From Burkholderia sp. OK233 (lineage in GTDB: Bacteria > Pseudomonadota > Gammaproteobacteria > Burkholderiales > Burkholderiaceae), in assembly GCF_900230185.1 (NCBI RefSeq), contig NZ_OCSR01000001.1, forward strand, positions 3,224,001-3,288,000: 64,000 nt of DNA, read 5' to 3'. Shown piece by piece: positions 48,764 to 58,234 of this stretch; positions within the stretch are counted from its first letter, which is position 1; each line of letters begins with the position of its first letter. A program made the position numbers and the translations under genes. The notes beneath the pieces were generated by a model. That model searched no databases and had not been told where the DNA came from. It saw only the letters and a program-made list of their open reading frames with translations.

Positions 48764-50017
48764 ATGAAAAACGACTATTCGACCTCACCGGTTCCGGATG
48801 AGCAGACCGTCAGCGGCTGGCGAATCGCCATGATCCTGATGGGGGTCATCATCGCGCTTCCCGCGTTCGCGATGGGCGCGCAACTGGCGCATACGATGGG
48901 CGCGCGCGGCGCGCTGGCGAGCAGCCTGCTTGGCGGCATGCTGCTTTCCATCATCGCCATGCTCGCCGCGGTCGCCGGTGCGCGTTCGCGCCTGAGCAGC
49001 TATGTACTGATCGTCGAAGCATTCGGCACGCGCGGCGGAGCGTTGGCGAACGGCATTCTTGCGTTCTCGTTGCTCGGCTGGTTCGCGGTGATCGCGATGC
49101 TGTTCGGGCATGCCATGCAGTCAAGTACCGCCGCCCTGTTGCCGGGAGTGCCGGCTGCGGCATGGGCGTTTGCCGGCGCCATCCTGATGACGGTGACCGC
49201 GGCAGTCGGTTTTCGCGCACTCGACGTGTTATCCCTGCTCAGCACGCCACTCAAGATCGGGCTTCTGCTGGTCACGTTCTGGATTTCGCTCAAGGCATCG
49301 CATACGGACATCGGAAGCCTGGGAGCGGGCGACGGCACGGCGCTCGGCACCGGCATTTCAATGGTGGCCGGCGGCCTGATGGTGGGCGCCGTGCTCGCAC
49401 CGGACATCTGCCGGTTCGCCCGCACACCGATGCACGGCGCGTTCGGCGTGTTCGTCGCGTATGGGATTGGTTTTCCGCTGGTGCTGACACTATCGGGATT
49501 GCCGAGCGTGGTGACAGGGCAGGCCGATCTCGTGGCGATCATGACGTTGCTTGGCATGGGTTTGCCGGCGTTGCTGATCATCCTGCTGTCGGCCTGGGTG
49601 ACCAACGGCTACAACCTCTACGCGTCGTCGCTTGTGCTCGCTACCTTGTCCCCCCGGCGTTCGCGCGCGAAGCTCGCGTGCTTTGCCGGCGCGCTCGGCA
49701 CGGTGTTCGGTCTGCTAGGGATCGGCGACAGCATGGTGCCGTATCTGCTGGTACTCAGCATTGCAATTCCGCCGATCGCTGGCGTCTATCTGAGTAATTT
49801 CTATCTGTCCGGCGGCAAGACCCTTGGGACGGGCGCGCAGTGGCGTCCCGAAGCGCTCGCCGCGTGGCTCGCCGGTACGGGTTTCGCGGGACTGGCGCAA
49901 CTGTCGCACTGGAGCGTCACAGGTATTCCGGCGCTGGATTCGCTACTGCTGTCGGTCGCGGTGTATTTCGCATTGCGCTGGTTTCAGGGCCGGTCATTCG
50001 CAAGCAGGCAGGCTTGA
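48764..50017 (+). CDS. Cytosine permease-like transporter (NCS1 family)
   Basis: A 417-aa, 12-helix permease related to CodB. The N-terminal helix GWRIAMILMGVIIALPAFAMGAQLAHTMG and the APDICRFARTPMHG segment in the central part are NCS1 features, and WVTNGYNLYASSLVLATLSP follows near 280. A strong GGAGGGG site precedes the ATG. The substrate is probably a nucleobase-like or hydantoin-like heterocycle. Genes behind it (HyuA-like, DUF917) argue for a hydantoin or lactam rather than cytosine, because no cytosine deaminase is present. Confidence 0.87.
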   Translation: MKNDYSTSPVPDEQTVSGWRIAMILMGVIIALPAFAMGAQLAHTMGARGALASSLLGGMLLSIIAMLAAVAGARSRLSSYVLIVEAFGTRGGALANGILAFSLLGWFAVIAMLFGHAMQSSTAALLPGVPAAAWAFAGAILMTVTAAVGFRALDVLSLLSTPLKIGLLLVTFWISLKASHTDIGSLGAGDGTALGTGISMVAGGLMVGAVLAPDICRFARTPMHGAFGVFVAYGIGFPLVLTLSGLPSVVTGQADLVAIMTLLGMGLPALLIILLSAWVTNGYNLYASSLVLATLSPRRSRAKLACFAGALGTVFGLLGIGDSMVPYLLVLSIAIPPIAGVYLSNFYLSGGKTLGTGAQWRPEALAAWLAGTGFAGLAQLSHWSVTGIPALDSLLLSVAVYFALRWFQGRSFASRQA

Positions 50018-50070
50018 AGCAGAGCGGCGGCTGAAGCGCACAACGTAAAAAAACTGATCGAAGGTAAGCC

Positions 50071-51609
50071 ATGTATAGAGTGGGTATCGATGTAGGCGGC
50101 ACCAATACCGATGCCGTGCTGATGCGCGGACGCGAAGTGTTGGCCGGCAAGAAAACCGCAACCACCCCGGATGTGACCTCCGGCGTGCTGCAGGCACTGA
50201 CGCTGGTGATGCAGGAGGCCTCGATCGCGGCCGATGCGATCGGCGTCGTGATGATCGGCACGACGCACTTTACCAATGCGGTGGTCGAGCGCCGCGAGTT
50301 GTCGAGGGTCGGCGTATTGCGTCTCGCGTTGCCGTGCAGCGCGGATATACCGCCGTTCTCGGGATGGCCTGCCGATCTGGTCGGGAAACTGAATCCGCTG
50401 GTGCGTCTGAGCGCGGGGGGATATGAATTCGACGGTCGGGAGATCGCGCCCGTCGATCGCGACTCGATCCTGCAATTCGCGTGCGATTGTGGCAACGCGG
50501 ATATTGGCCATATCGCGATCTCAGGCGTGTTTTCCTCAATGAACCCGGCGCAGGAGCGCGAGGCCGCCGACCTGGTGCGCTCGGTTCTGCCGCACGCGCA
50601 TATCACACTGTCATCGTCGCTCGGCAACGTCGGTCTGCTCGAGCGCGAGAACGCGGCCATTCTCAACGCCGCGCTGGTGCAACTGGGCCGGCGCATCAGC
50701 GCGGCATTTCGGGAGGTGTTCCGCTCGACCGGCGTGCGTGCGCCGTTCTTTCTCACGCAAAACGACGGCACGCTGATCAGCGCCGAACGCATTGCCGATT
50801 ATCCCATCCTGACCTTGTCGTCGGGGCCGACCAATTCGATGCGCGGCGCCGCGTTCCTGTCGGGCACCGCGGATGCAATCGTCGTCGACATCGGCGGCAC
50901 GACGAGCGATGTGGGCATCCTGCAAAGGGGCTTTCCACGCACGGCCGGCGTGGCAGTCGAAGTCGGCGGCGTGCGCACCAACTTCCGCATGCCTGATGTG
51001 CATTGCATCGGGCTGGGCGGCGGTTCGCTCGTTGATTCCGCCGCGCGCACCATTGGCCCGGAAAGTGTCGGCTATCGGCTGTACGACGAAGCGCTGGTTT
51101 TCGGCGGCGACACGTTGACGGCCAGCGACATCGCCGTTGCCGCCGGAGCGGCGCAAATCGGCGAGCGCGCTCATGTCTCACACCTGGACGCAAAGACCGT
51201 CGATGCGTGCATGCGCCGTATGCGCGAAATGGTCGGTATCGCGGTGGATCGCATGCGCGTATCGGATGAGCCGATTCCGGTGATCGTGGTGGGCGGCGGC
51301 AGTGTGTTGATCGACGGCGACGTCGATGGCCTACCGACGGTCCGGCCGCCGTCGTTTGACGTCGCCAACGCGGTCGGCGCGGCCATCGCCCAGGTCGGCG
51401 CCGACGTCGACTCGGTCTACCGGCTGAGCGAAATCAGCCGTGAGGAGGCGATCGCGGATGCGACGGCCGTGTGCCGCCGGCGCGTTATCGATGAGGGCGC
51501 TTTGCCTGACAGCATCGTCATCATCAACGTCGACGAAACGCCGCTGGCCTACTTGCCGGGTAACTCGACGCGGATCCGGATCAAGATGGTCGGCGATCTG
51601 CCTATCTAG
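50071..51609 (+). CDS. Hydantoinase/oxoprolinase HyuA-like protein
   Basis: A 512-aa member of the hydantoinase A/5-oxoprolinase family. The actin-like ATPase start YRVGIDVGGTNTDAVLMRG (residues 2-20) and the second phosphate loop VVDIGGTTSDVGILQ (near 270) are clear. GTTHFTNAVVERRELSRVGVL lies near 69 and IGLGGGSLVDSAARTIGPESVG near 310. It is shorter than the classical HyuA of about 690 aa, as is the DUF917-linked branch. ATP-dependent opening of a cyclic amide is likely, but the substrate is not known. Confidence 0.87.
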   Translation: MYRVGIDVGGTNTDAVLMRGREVLAGKKTATTPDVTSGVLQALTLVMQEASIAADAIGVVMIGTTHFTNAVVERRELSRVGVLRLALPCSADIPPFSGWPADLVGKLNPLVRLSAGGYEFDGREIAPVDRDSILQFACDCGNADIGHIAISGVFSSMNPAQEREAADLVRSVLPHAHITLSSSLGNVGLLERENAAILNAALVQLGRRISAAFREVFRSTGVRAPFFLTQNDGTLISAERIADYPILTLSSGPTNSMRGAAFLSGTADAIVVDIGGTTSDVGILQRGFPRTAGVAVEVGGVRTNFRMPDVHCIGLGGGSLVDSAARTIGPESVGYRLYDEALVFGGDTLTASDIAVAAGAAQIGERAHVSHLDAKTVDACMRRMREMVGIAVDRMRVSDEPIPVIVVGGGSVLIDGDVDGLPTVRPPSFDVANAVGAAIAQVGADVDSVYRLSEISREEAIADATAVCRRRVIDEGALPDSIVIINVDETPLAYLPGNSTRIRIKMVGDLPI

Positions 51610-51613
51610 GGGA

Positions 51614-52735
51614 ATGAGCGTGCCAATTTCTGGAGAACAACTCATGTGGACGATCGGTGCCGAGCAAATGGAAGCGATTGCGGTCGGAAGTGCGGTATAT
51701 GGAACGGGCGGTGGCGGTGACCCTTATCTCGGGAAGCTTCTCGCGCAACGGCAACTTGATTTGCACGGGAGCGTGAGTCTGATCGACGTGCTTTCGCTGG
51801 ATGACGAAGCGCTCGTGATTCCCGTCGCGGGGGTTGGCGCACCGCTCGTGCTTACCGAGAAACTGCCGGCGGTGGAGCCCTTGATGACTGCGTTGCATGC
51901 GCTGGAAAAGCATCTCGGCCAACGTGCGGACGCGACGCTGTGCGTCGAGGCGGGCGGCTTCAATTCGACGATTCCATTTTCGGTCGCGAGCCGCCTCGGT
52001 CTGCCGGTGATCGACGGCGATGTCATTGGCCGCGCGTTTCCTGAATTGCAGATGACGACCTGCACGATGCACGGCATTGCCGCCACGCCGCTTGCGATCG
52101 TCGACGACAAATCGCACGTCGTGCTTCTGCAATCGGGCAACAACGCATTTGCGGAGCGCATCACGCGCGGCGCGCTGACGGAAATGGGCGGAAGCTGCGC
52201 GGCCGCGCTCTACCCGATGACGGGCGCGCAGGCAAAAAAGGCCGTGATTCGCGGCTCGATCCGCGCACTTCAGCATACCGGTGAACTACTGATGAACGCG
52301 CGCAAGCGAGGCGTGAATCCTGTGAACGCGCTGGTCGAGGGACTCGGCGGTGTGCTGCTGTTTCAGGGCAAGGTGGGCGATGTCGAGCGCCGTCTCGAGG
52401 GCGGCTGGCAGCGCGGCGCCGTGACGATTCAGGGTCTCGACGCATTCCAGGGCAGTGTGGCGCGGCTCGAATTGCAGAACGAATTTTTGTTCGCCAGCGT
52501 GAACGGCACACCGGTTGCGATGACGCCGGACCTGATTTGCACGCTGGACTCGGAGAGCGGCGACCCGATTACGAGCGAAGCGATGCGTTATGGCCTGCGC
52601 GTGAGCATCATGGGTTTGCCTTGCGACGTTTCGTGGCGCTCAGCGAAAGGGCTCGAACTCGCGGGTCCACGCTACTTCGGCTACGACACGGATTACGTGC
52701 CGTTGCACGAGTGTTCCGCACTCGCATCCGTTTGA
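51614..52735 (+). CDS. DUF917 domain-containing protein
   Basis: A 373-aa protein with the DUF917 start WTIGAEQMEAIAVGSAVYGTGGGGDPYLGKLLA (residues 11-43). Other conserved parts are IPVAGVGAPLVLTEKLP and VIDGDVIGRAFPELQMTTC. The family is almost always next to HyuA-like ATPases and permeases and may form the partner subunit of the ring-opening reaction. It begins 4 bp after the hyuA-like stop. An internal ATG at 51644 is an alternative start. Confidence 0.85.
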   Translation: MSVPISGEQLMWTIGAEQMEAIAVGSAVYGTGGGGDPYLGKLLAQRQLDLHGSVSLIDVLSLDDEALVIPVAGVGAPLVLTEKLPAVEPLMTALHALEKHLGQRADATLCVEAGGFNSTIPFSVASRLGLPVIDGDVIGRAFPELQMTTCTMHGIAATPLAIVDDKSHVVLLQSGNNAFAERITRGALTEMGGSCAAALYPMTGAQAKKAVIRGSIRALQHTGELLMNARKRGVNPVNALVEGLGGVLLFQGKVGDVERRLEGGWQRGAVTIQGLDAFQGSVARLELQNEFLFASVNGTPVAMTPDLICTLDSESGDPITSEAMRYGLRVSIMGLPCDVSWRSAKGLELAGPRYFGYDTDYVPLHECSALASV

Positions 52736-52857
52736 ACTGACGCAGTAAGCCGCTACCGGCCTTTCAATATAATCAGCCGGCGCAGTATTCCTCCGGCCTG
52801 GATTGTTCATGCAATCAGGCCGCGGGTGAACTCGCGCCCGGCGAATGGAGATCTCTC

Positions 52858-53137
52858 ATGTCGTTCACAATCTGGCTTCGGGGTACACGAGCGCTTGTCC
52901 AATTCACTGCCGCACTGCTTGTCTCGTTGTGGGCTGTGAGTGCGTCGGCCGGCAACTTCATCGGACTCGCGCAGCCCGGCACGCCCGGCACGTTCGGCGT
53001 GCTGATGTTCCCGACCTTCTCGCACACGAGTCCGAGTACGAACACCGGTAAGACATTTACCGAGTTGGCGTATTACACGAAGACGGGTTTTACGGGAACG
53101 GCTCGTGACCAGTTCGAACTGTGGACCGGTTTCTATG
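52858..53137 (+). pseudogene. Outer-membrane transporter gene, 5' part (interrupted by IS)
   Basis: A signal peptide (ALLVSLWAVSASAG, cleaved near residue 33) begins a protein whose reading frame runs to the insertion at 53137. Beyond that it continues into IS sequence as an unrelated tail up to a stop at 53253. GFIGLAQPG-type start and FTELAYYTKTGFTGTARDQFELWTGFY fit the phenol-degradation MetA/SphA-like porin family. The GGAG site before 52858 suits translation. The product is now truncated to about 93 native residues. It belongs to the codB-hyuA-DUF917 operon. Confidence 0.82.
53129..53137 (+). repeat. Target-site duplication, left copy
   Basis: GTTTCTATG directly before the left inverted repeat; an identical copy is at 54669-54677. 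Confidence 0.92.
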
Positions 53138-54668
53138 CTTGCAATTACCCACAGTTTGCGAGCTCGAAGCCGAGTTGGATATCGACTAGGCGGCGCAAGC
53201 CGCGCCAGATGACGGTATTGCCAGGAGGCGGATCGCTGGCACGGGCGAGGTAACCTCCGAGCTGTGCGAGCTTGATAAGACTGCGCGACAACGGCGGCGC
53301 ATGGGCCGTTCGGGCCGTGTCCTTGACAACCTGGTCGAGCAGTTCGACCTCAGCCTGTGTCAGCGCAACTTGAGAGGGTGCATCGGGAGCGTATCGATTG
53401 ATCATGGTCAACCAGAATATCCGCCAGCTAAGGATACAAAACACCGAAATCAGGTTGGCCAGCCGGTCGGCCGACCGCAGCCTCGACTCTTCGGCTTTGC
53501 ATCCAGACTTCAGAATCTTGTGAAACGTCTCGATTTTCCATCGCATCGCGTACCAGTCGAGTTTTTCGATAGCGTCACGACGGGAGCGCACTGGCAAATC
53601 CGTGATCAACTTCCATTTGATCGGTTTCCTATCGGTCGGTTCGCCTCGTTCCGTAGCATGGATCACCGTCACTTGCAGCGCTGGATAGCGGCTTCGCTTA
53701 CCGATCGGCGGCAAGACCGTGACCTGACGATATTTAATTTCGAGAAGTGCATGCGACGAATGGCCCTTCGCGTCTCGCGTCTCTACGCGGTGTAGCCCTT
53801 TGACCTGCACTGCAGACACTTCGTCACTCATGGTGTGCTCGCCGTCGCCGGCTAAACGGTCCTGACAAGTTCTCACCAGAAAATGAGTTCCTAACTCCTG
53901 TGCCGTACAGAATAATTCGTAGATGTCGCTCTCGCGATCGCCGACGTGAATGCAACGATCTGCATCGTTGAAGCGAGCTGTCGACTGCTGTAGATTACGC
54001 AGCCACCGAAAGCTCTCTTTCTCTTCGATCGGCACGCGTGTTGGATTGATTGCCTTTTTTAGTGCGTTACATCCCTTGAACTTTTTGCGAGTCCAGAACG
54101 TGATGGCCGCCAGTCCCAATGGCAAACCCTGAGGCGTGACAGCGAGGCTTGAATGCATGAGGATGCCGCATACGGTACGCACCGGTGGATTGCCGCTCAC
54201 CTGTTTCCTGTAAGGCATCTTGCCGATCGCACCGATCGACTCTGGCTGATCTCGTTGGTATGAAAACTCCGTCGTATCCTGCAGCACCAAAATCGGACCT
54301 TCCGTTGCCTCGAAGCGAGCGCACGTTGCCTCGAAGTGTCCGCTCAAAATATCATGCTCGCTCACGCGATCGTTGGATAGAAATCGATAAGCTGCCTTGG
54401 TTTGGGCCCAATCCTGGCAAGCGAGCGGAATGCTCTGGCCTACGCTCCTCCACAACCGATCGAGTAATGTCCGAAATCGTGTGGCGAGTCGGCCGTCCCG
54501 GAAATTGCTACCCGCGACCTCGCGGTCCATCCACTCTCCGTCGTCCGGCGTCGCCACTTCGTCTGCCTGACGTACCGATTTAGGGTTAGTCCGATTTTTC
54601 ATCTCATCGATATGTAGTCCTGATAGATAAAGTTAACAGAAAACCGCGGAGATGTGGGTAATTGCAAG
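53138..54668 (-). mobile_element. Complete IS4-family (Tn5/IS50-like) insertion sequence
   Basis: A 1531-bp element bounded by 16-bp perfect inverted repeats (CTTGCAATTACCCACA at 53138-53153 and its complement at 54653-54668) and flanked by a 9-bp direct duplication. It holds a single full-length transposase gene on the minus strand. A 9-bp duplication and Tn5-type transposase place it in the IS50 group of IS4. It interrupts an outer-membrane transporter gene. Because both ends, the duplication and the transposase are intact, the copy is probably active. Confidence 0.93.
53145..54602 (-). CDS. IS4-family (Tn5-like) transposase
   Basis: The 485-aa DDE transposase has the N-terminal Tn5-type DNA-binding domain (WMDREVAGSNFRDGRLATRF ... 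QTKAAYRFLSNDRV, residues about 24-80). Catalytic residues are the Asp in LVLQDTTEF (near 105), the Asp in HVGDRESD (near 222) and the Glu of the YREK-type motif in YAMRWKIETFHKILKSG. The C-terminal dimerisation region ends with VIWRGLRRLVDIQLGFE. Its stop codon TAA lies inside the left inverted repeat. The reading frame is undamaged. Confidence 0.95.
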   Translation of the reverse strand: MKNRTNPKSVRQADEVATPDDGEWMDREVAGSNFRDGRLATRFRTLLDRLWRSVGQSIPLACQDWAQTKAAYRFLSNDRVSEHDILSGHFEATCARFEATEGPILVLQDTTEFSYQRDQPESIGAIGKMPYRKQVSGNPPVRTVCGILMHSSLAVTPQGLPLGLAAITFWTRKKFKGCNALKKAINPTRVPIEEKESFRWLRNLQQSTARFNDADRCIHVGDRESDIYELFCTAQELGTHFLVRTCQDRLAGDGEHTMSDEVSAVQVKGLHRVETRDAKGHSSHALLEIKYRQVTVLPPIGKRSRYPALQVTVIHATERGEPTDRKPIKWKLITDLPVRSRRDAIEKLDWYAMRWKIETFHKILKSGCKAEESRLRSADRLANLISVFCILSWRIFWLTMINRYAPDAPSQVALTQAEVELLDQVVKDTARTAHAPPLSRSLIKLAQLGGYLARASDPPPGNTVIWRGLRRLVDIQLGFELANCG

Positions 54669-54677
54669 GTTTCTATG
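54669..54677 (+). repeat. Target-site duplication, right copy
   Basis: GTTTCTATG directly after the right inverted repeat, matching the copy at 53129-53137. Confidence 0.92.
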
Positions 54678-55297
54678 GCGGTTACCAGACGCCGGCCCAC
54701 GGGTCGCAGGATTCGGGCTGGGGTGCAGCGTTGCCGGAACTGGGTCTCGAGTATTACTACCAGATCGTGCAGCCCGATGGAAAATTCGGCACTCCGGAAT
54801 ACCGGACCTGGTGGATTAGCCCGTACGTTACGATGAATGCGCCGAATGGCAGCTCGAAGAGCAGCGGCTTTGGCGCCGGCTCAAATCAGTATTCCGCGAG
54901 CGCGACGGTCAACAACTACGTTGCCTATGGCTTGTGGCACGCCACCATCGCACCGGTGACAGCGCTTTATCTCTTTCGCAATCGCAATGAAACGTCGATG
55001 TCCGAGACGGAAAACGCGCGGCTGCGGGGCGGCCTGACTCTTGTTTTGATGGATATGGCCGCGGGCTATCAGATCAGGGACGATCTGATCGTCGGCGTGC
55101 ATCACGCATTCAACATCTACGGGGTGAAGGATTCCGATTTTCCGCGCGCGACGGAAGGGATGGTCGGTCCGACTTTCACCTACCTGGGATTCGCCAAGGA
55201 CAATCTCTACCTCGCGGGAACGCTGGACGTCGACTACCACCATCACAACACGCCACGTAATGTCGCGCTCAATTTCATGCTGGTGAAGTCGTTCTAG
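54678..55297 (+). pseudogene. Outer-membrane transporter gene, 3' part (interrupted by IS)
   Basis: The remaining 206 codons of the split gene. Joining base 53137 to 54678 gives TGFY-GGYQTPAHGSQDSGWGAALPELGLEYYYQIV in frame with no loss, 299 aa in total. The part has alternating beta-strand character (SATVNNYVAYGLWHATIAP, RLRGGLTLVLMDMAAGYQI, DLIVGVHHAFNIYG) and ends with the aromatic F expected at an outer-membrane barrel C-terminus (MLVKSF). It is probably not expressed as a functional protein. Confidence 0.85.
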
Positions 55298-55358
55298 CCG
55301 TATTGTTCGGCGGCCATCGCCCGAAGAACCAGCCGATCGCTTTAACGCGGTGCACCGC

Positions 55359-58028
55359 TCAGGGGCGGTAAATAGCGACGGCGTCCTGGCGGCTGTTGAC
55401 TTGCAGCTTCTGGAAGATCGCCTTCAGATGCTGCTTGACCGTTTCGGGCGACACGTCCAGCTTCCGGCCGATTTCCTTGGTCGTGCATGATTGCGCAAGC
55501 CAGATCATCACGTCGCGCTCACGTTGCGTGAGGCGTGCGTCCCGGCCGAGGCGCATTTGCAACGCGCGCAGATGTGCCGCTTTGACGCTGTCGAAAAGCG
55601 CATTGCGCCGCGGATCGTCGGCACCGCCGAGATCTTCCAGCCATTGCGGATCGATATTTTCATCGACGAATGGCTGCGATATCCCGCTTGCAGCGGCGAG
55701 CGTTACGGCGCTCGTCAACGCGGCTCTGGCATCGGCGGCATTCGGCTCGTGGCGCAACACGCGACACTTCAGTAGCCACTGTCTCAGGATGGCCGGCTGG
55801 TCTTCGCTGCGTTCGGCGAGCTCAAGCAGTTGATCCGCCATTTGCCTTGCGTCGGCCTGCCGGTGGTTGAGGAGCGCGAGCGCAATGTTTGCGCGGCCGA
55901 TCGCTTCGACATCGACCCAGGGCAACGCACGAGGCACGGACGCCATGTTCCATAACGCTGGCAGATCGATCTGATCCGAAAGCGCTTGCGTGGCGGCACG
56001 CGAGCCGGAATCTGCGAGCCATTCGATCCGCACGCATTGGCACAGTAGCGCCAGATGCGGGAGATTCTCGAGCCTCGCGAGACGGACGCCTTCGTCGAGG
56101 CACGCGTGGGCACGCGTTTCGTCACCTAGCGCGCGGTGACAACGAGCCTGGTCGATATAGACCGCGGTACTGATTTCGAGCAATGAGCCATTCGGCTCCG
56201 GTTCAATGCCGTCCAGAATGACGGTTGCCTCACTAAGATCGCCCTTCAGGTAGGCGACCTGCGCGCGCAGCGCGTCGAGCATATTGCTGAACGAGCGTTG
56301 CTGAAACCTGAACACGTCCTGTTGAGTGTCTCTGCCGATATCGAGGAGACGCGTTGCCTCGTCAAGTTGGCCTGAGCCGACGCATTCACGGGCACGATTG
56401 AAGCGCACCCACGCGATGTTGTATTCACTCGCCTCCGAGCGGTAAACGTGCTCGATTCTTGTGATGTACCGGCTCGCGTCCGACAACGGTCCGTAACGAT
56501 GCAAAAAAAGGATCTGCAAAGGAATCGACAGGCCGAGTAACCGCCAGTCTTCACAGAATCGTACGGATGCCAGCCGGTTGACGCGCTCAAGTTCTTCCCA
56601 CGGTGACAGGATGAGCTCATGTTCCGCCCGGTTCACGAGGACGAGCGACTCGATGAATGCGAGCTCAAGGCCGAACTCGTCGTCTGCGGCGAGCCGCGCC
56701 TGTAGCGAACCGGGGCTCGCCTCGCGCAGGTCGCGCTGCAGACGCTCGAGGTCCCAGCGGGCTTCTTCGGCGTGGTCCTCGACCAGCAGGTGGGCGATAT
56801 GCAGCAGACGCAGCCTTGGACGCGCGTGCCGCAGTGGCCCGGGCAATTGCGCGAGCAGCTTGCGCGTGCGGCCGAGGCCGAGGTCGGCGATCAGCCGGCA
56901 CGCGCCGCGCGCTTCGATCGCGTCGGCCGCGATGTCCGGCCGCCCACCGGCAACGGCATGGCTCACCGCGCCGAGCAGATCGTTGTGCGCAGCGTACGCC
57001 GTCGCGGCACGCAGATGAGCTTGCGTCAGAAAACGTTCACCCTCGCTCCTGGCGTTGTTCAGCAGGATTTGCCGCAACAGCCTGTTGATGCGCACACGCG
57101 GCCCGCCCGGATCGCTCTGCACAAGCGGTGCAAGCACGTTCAACGCCCGCAAACATTGGGCACTGTCGGCTTTCTCGCGTACTGCGTCGGCGATGTTGGC
57201 GTCGATAGTGTCGAGAATGGCCGTCTCGATCAGAAAATGCTGTTCCCGGGGCGCGAGCCCGTCGAGCACTTGCCGGGTCAGATAGTCAGGTAAGCCGCCG
57301 CCGTAAATGAGCGCATCGGCGGCCTCATCGTTGCGCACGCTGTCGCTTTCTGAAGCGATGCGCAGACGCGCGGACGCCAGCGCAACCGGCCAACCGTCGC
57401 ACTGTTGCGTCAGCGACGCAATGGTGTCGGGAGAGACGGTCGGCCCGAGCAGGGCGGCGGCTTCCTCGTCGGTGAACGACAGCATCGCGGCATCGATCAT
57501 GCGCAAATAGCCCGCCAACCTCTGCTGATGCTGGTAGGTGTCAGGAACCCGCCTTCCCGTCAAATAGATGTGGACGCCCTCGGGTATGTCCCGGGCAATT
57601 TCCGCGAGAAGCGTGTCGGATTCGACGGAGGCTTGCCATTCGTAGTTGTCGATGAAAAGCGCAAGCCTGCCCGTTTGCCTGCGTGCCGCAAGGAGGCACG
57701 CGGCGAGACTGTCACGCTCGTGCGCGTCACCAGACAGGCCCGCGTGCCGCAACGCGTCGGCAATAAGGCCGGGGAGGTTCGGGCTGGCGTCTTCGGCCGC
57801 GCAGTTGAGCCACGCTGTCGCCACCCCGGTGGTCTTCAAGCGGCGGGCCCATTGCGCGTAAAGGGTGGTCTTGCCGAAACCGGCGGGTGCGCGAAGCACC
57901 GTGAACCGTGCTGCCGAACGGTGCGAGCGGTCTAAATATTGCAGCAGGCGTTCGCGCTCCAAGGTCTCGTCGACCCGGACATCAGGGGCAAATCGAGAAC
58001 TTGGTAAACGAGGCGTGACACGCGGCAC
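55359..58028 (-). CDS. MalT-like LuxR-family ATP-dependent transcriptional regulator
   Basis: An 889-aa STAND-type activator. The P-loop is LRAPAGFGKTTLYAQWARR near residue 46. The Walker B-like RLALFIDNYEW is near 122, a long helical TPR-like region fills residues about 330-780, and the LuxR helix-turn-helix is LTQRERDVMIWLAQSCTTKEIGRKLDVSPETVKQHLKAIFQKLQVNSRQDAVA at the end. I chose the GTG at 58028 because GGAGAG sits five bases ahead; a TTG at 58055 is possible. It converges on the codB-hyuA-DUF917 cluster and may sense its substrate. Confidence 0.88.
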   Translation of the reverse strand: MPRVTPRLPSSRFAPDVRVDETLERERLLQYLDRSHRSAARFTVLRAPAGFGKTTLYAQWARRLKTTGVATAWLNCAAEDASPNLPGLIADALRHAGLSGDAHERDSLAACLLAARRQTGRLALFIDNYEWQASVESDTLLAEIARDIPEGVHIYLTGRRVPDTYQHQQRLAGYLRMIDAAMLSFTDEEAAALLGPTVSPDTIASLTQQCDGWPVALASARLRIASESDSVRNDEAADALIYGGGLPDYLTRQVLDGLAPREQHFLIETAILDTIDANIADAVREKADSAQCLRALNVLAPLVQSDPGGPRVRINRLLRQILLNNARSEGERFLTQAHLRAATAYAAHNDLLGAVSHAVAGGRPDIAADAIEARGACRLIADLGLGRTRKLLAQLPGPLRHARPRLRLLHIAHLLVEDHAEEARWDLERLQRDLREASPGSLQARLAADDEFGLELAFIESLVLVNRAEHELILSPWEELERVNRLASVRFCEDWRLLGLSIPLQILFLHRYGPLSDASRYITRIEHVYRSEASEYNIAWVRFNRARECVGSGQLDEATRLLDIGRDTQQDVFRFQQRSFSNMLDALRAQVAYLKGDLSEATVILDGIEPEPNGSLLEISTAVYIDQARCHRALGDETRAHACLDEGVRLARLENLPHLALLCQCVRIEWLADSGSRAATQALSDQIDLPALWNMASVPRALPWVDVEAIGRANIALALLNHRQADARQMADQLLELAERSEDQPAILRQWLLKCRVLRHEPNAADARAALTSAVTLAAASGISQPFVDENIDPQWLEDLGGADDPRRNALFDSVKAAHLRALQMRLGRDARLTQRERDVMIWLAQSCTTKEIGRKLDVSPETVKQHLKAIFQKLQVNSRQDAVAIYRP

Positions 58029-58234
58029 CGCGACTCTCCAGAACGCTGCCAGCAACGAAGTGCGGATGCACCCATGCCGCTGGCGTTGCGACGTTGCTGT
58101 TCATCAACGATTAGCCAAAAATTTCGAATTTCTCGACGCGTATTATGGAGCAAAGATTCGGGCGCTGTCATCGCGGGTATACGGTGCGCACGGAGTTGAC
58201 AGGCATAAGCTCGTACGCGAGCCGGTGCGGGCAC

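Noticed and set aside
52858..53253. A 131-codon protein as an intact gene
   Set aside because: The last 38 codons come from the insertion sequence; it is a chimeric truncation.
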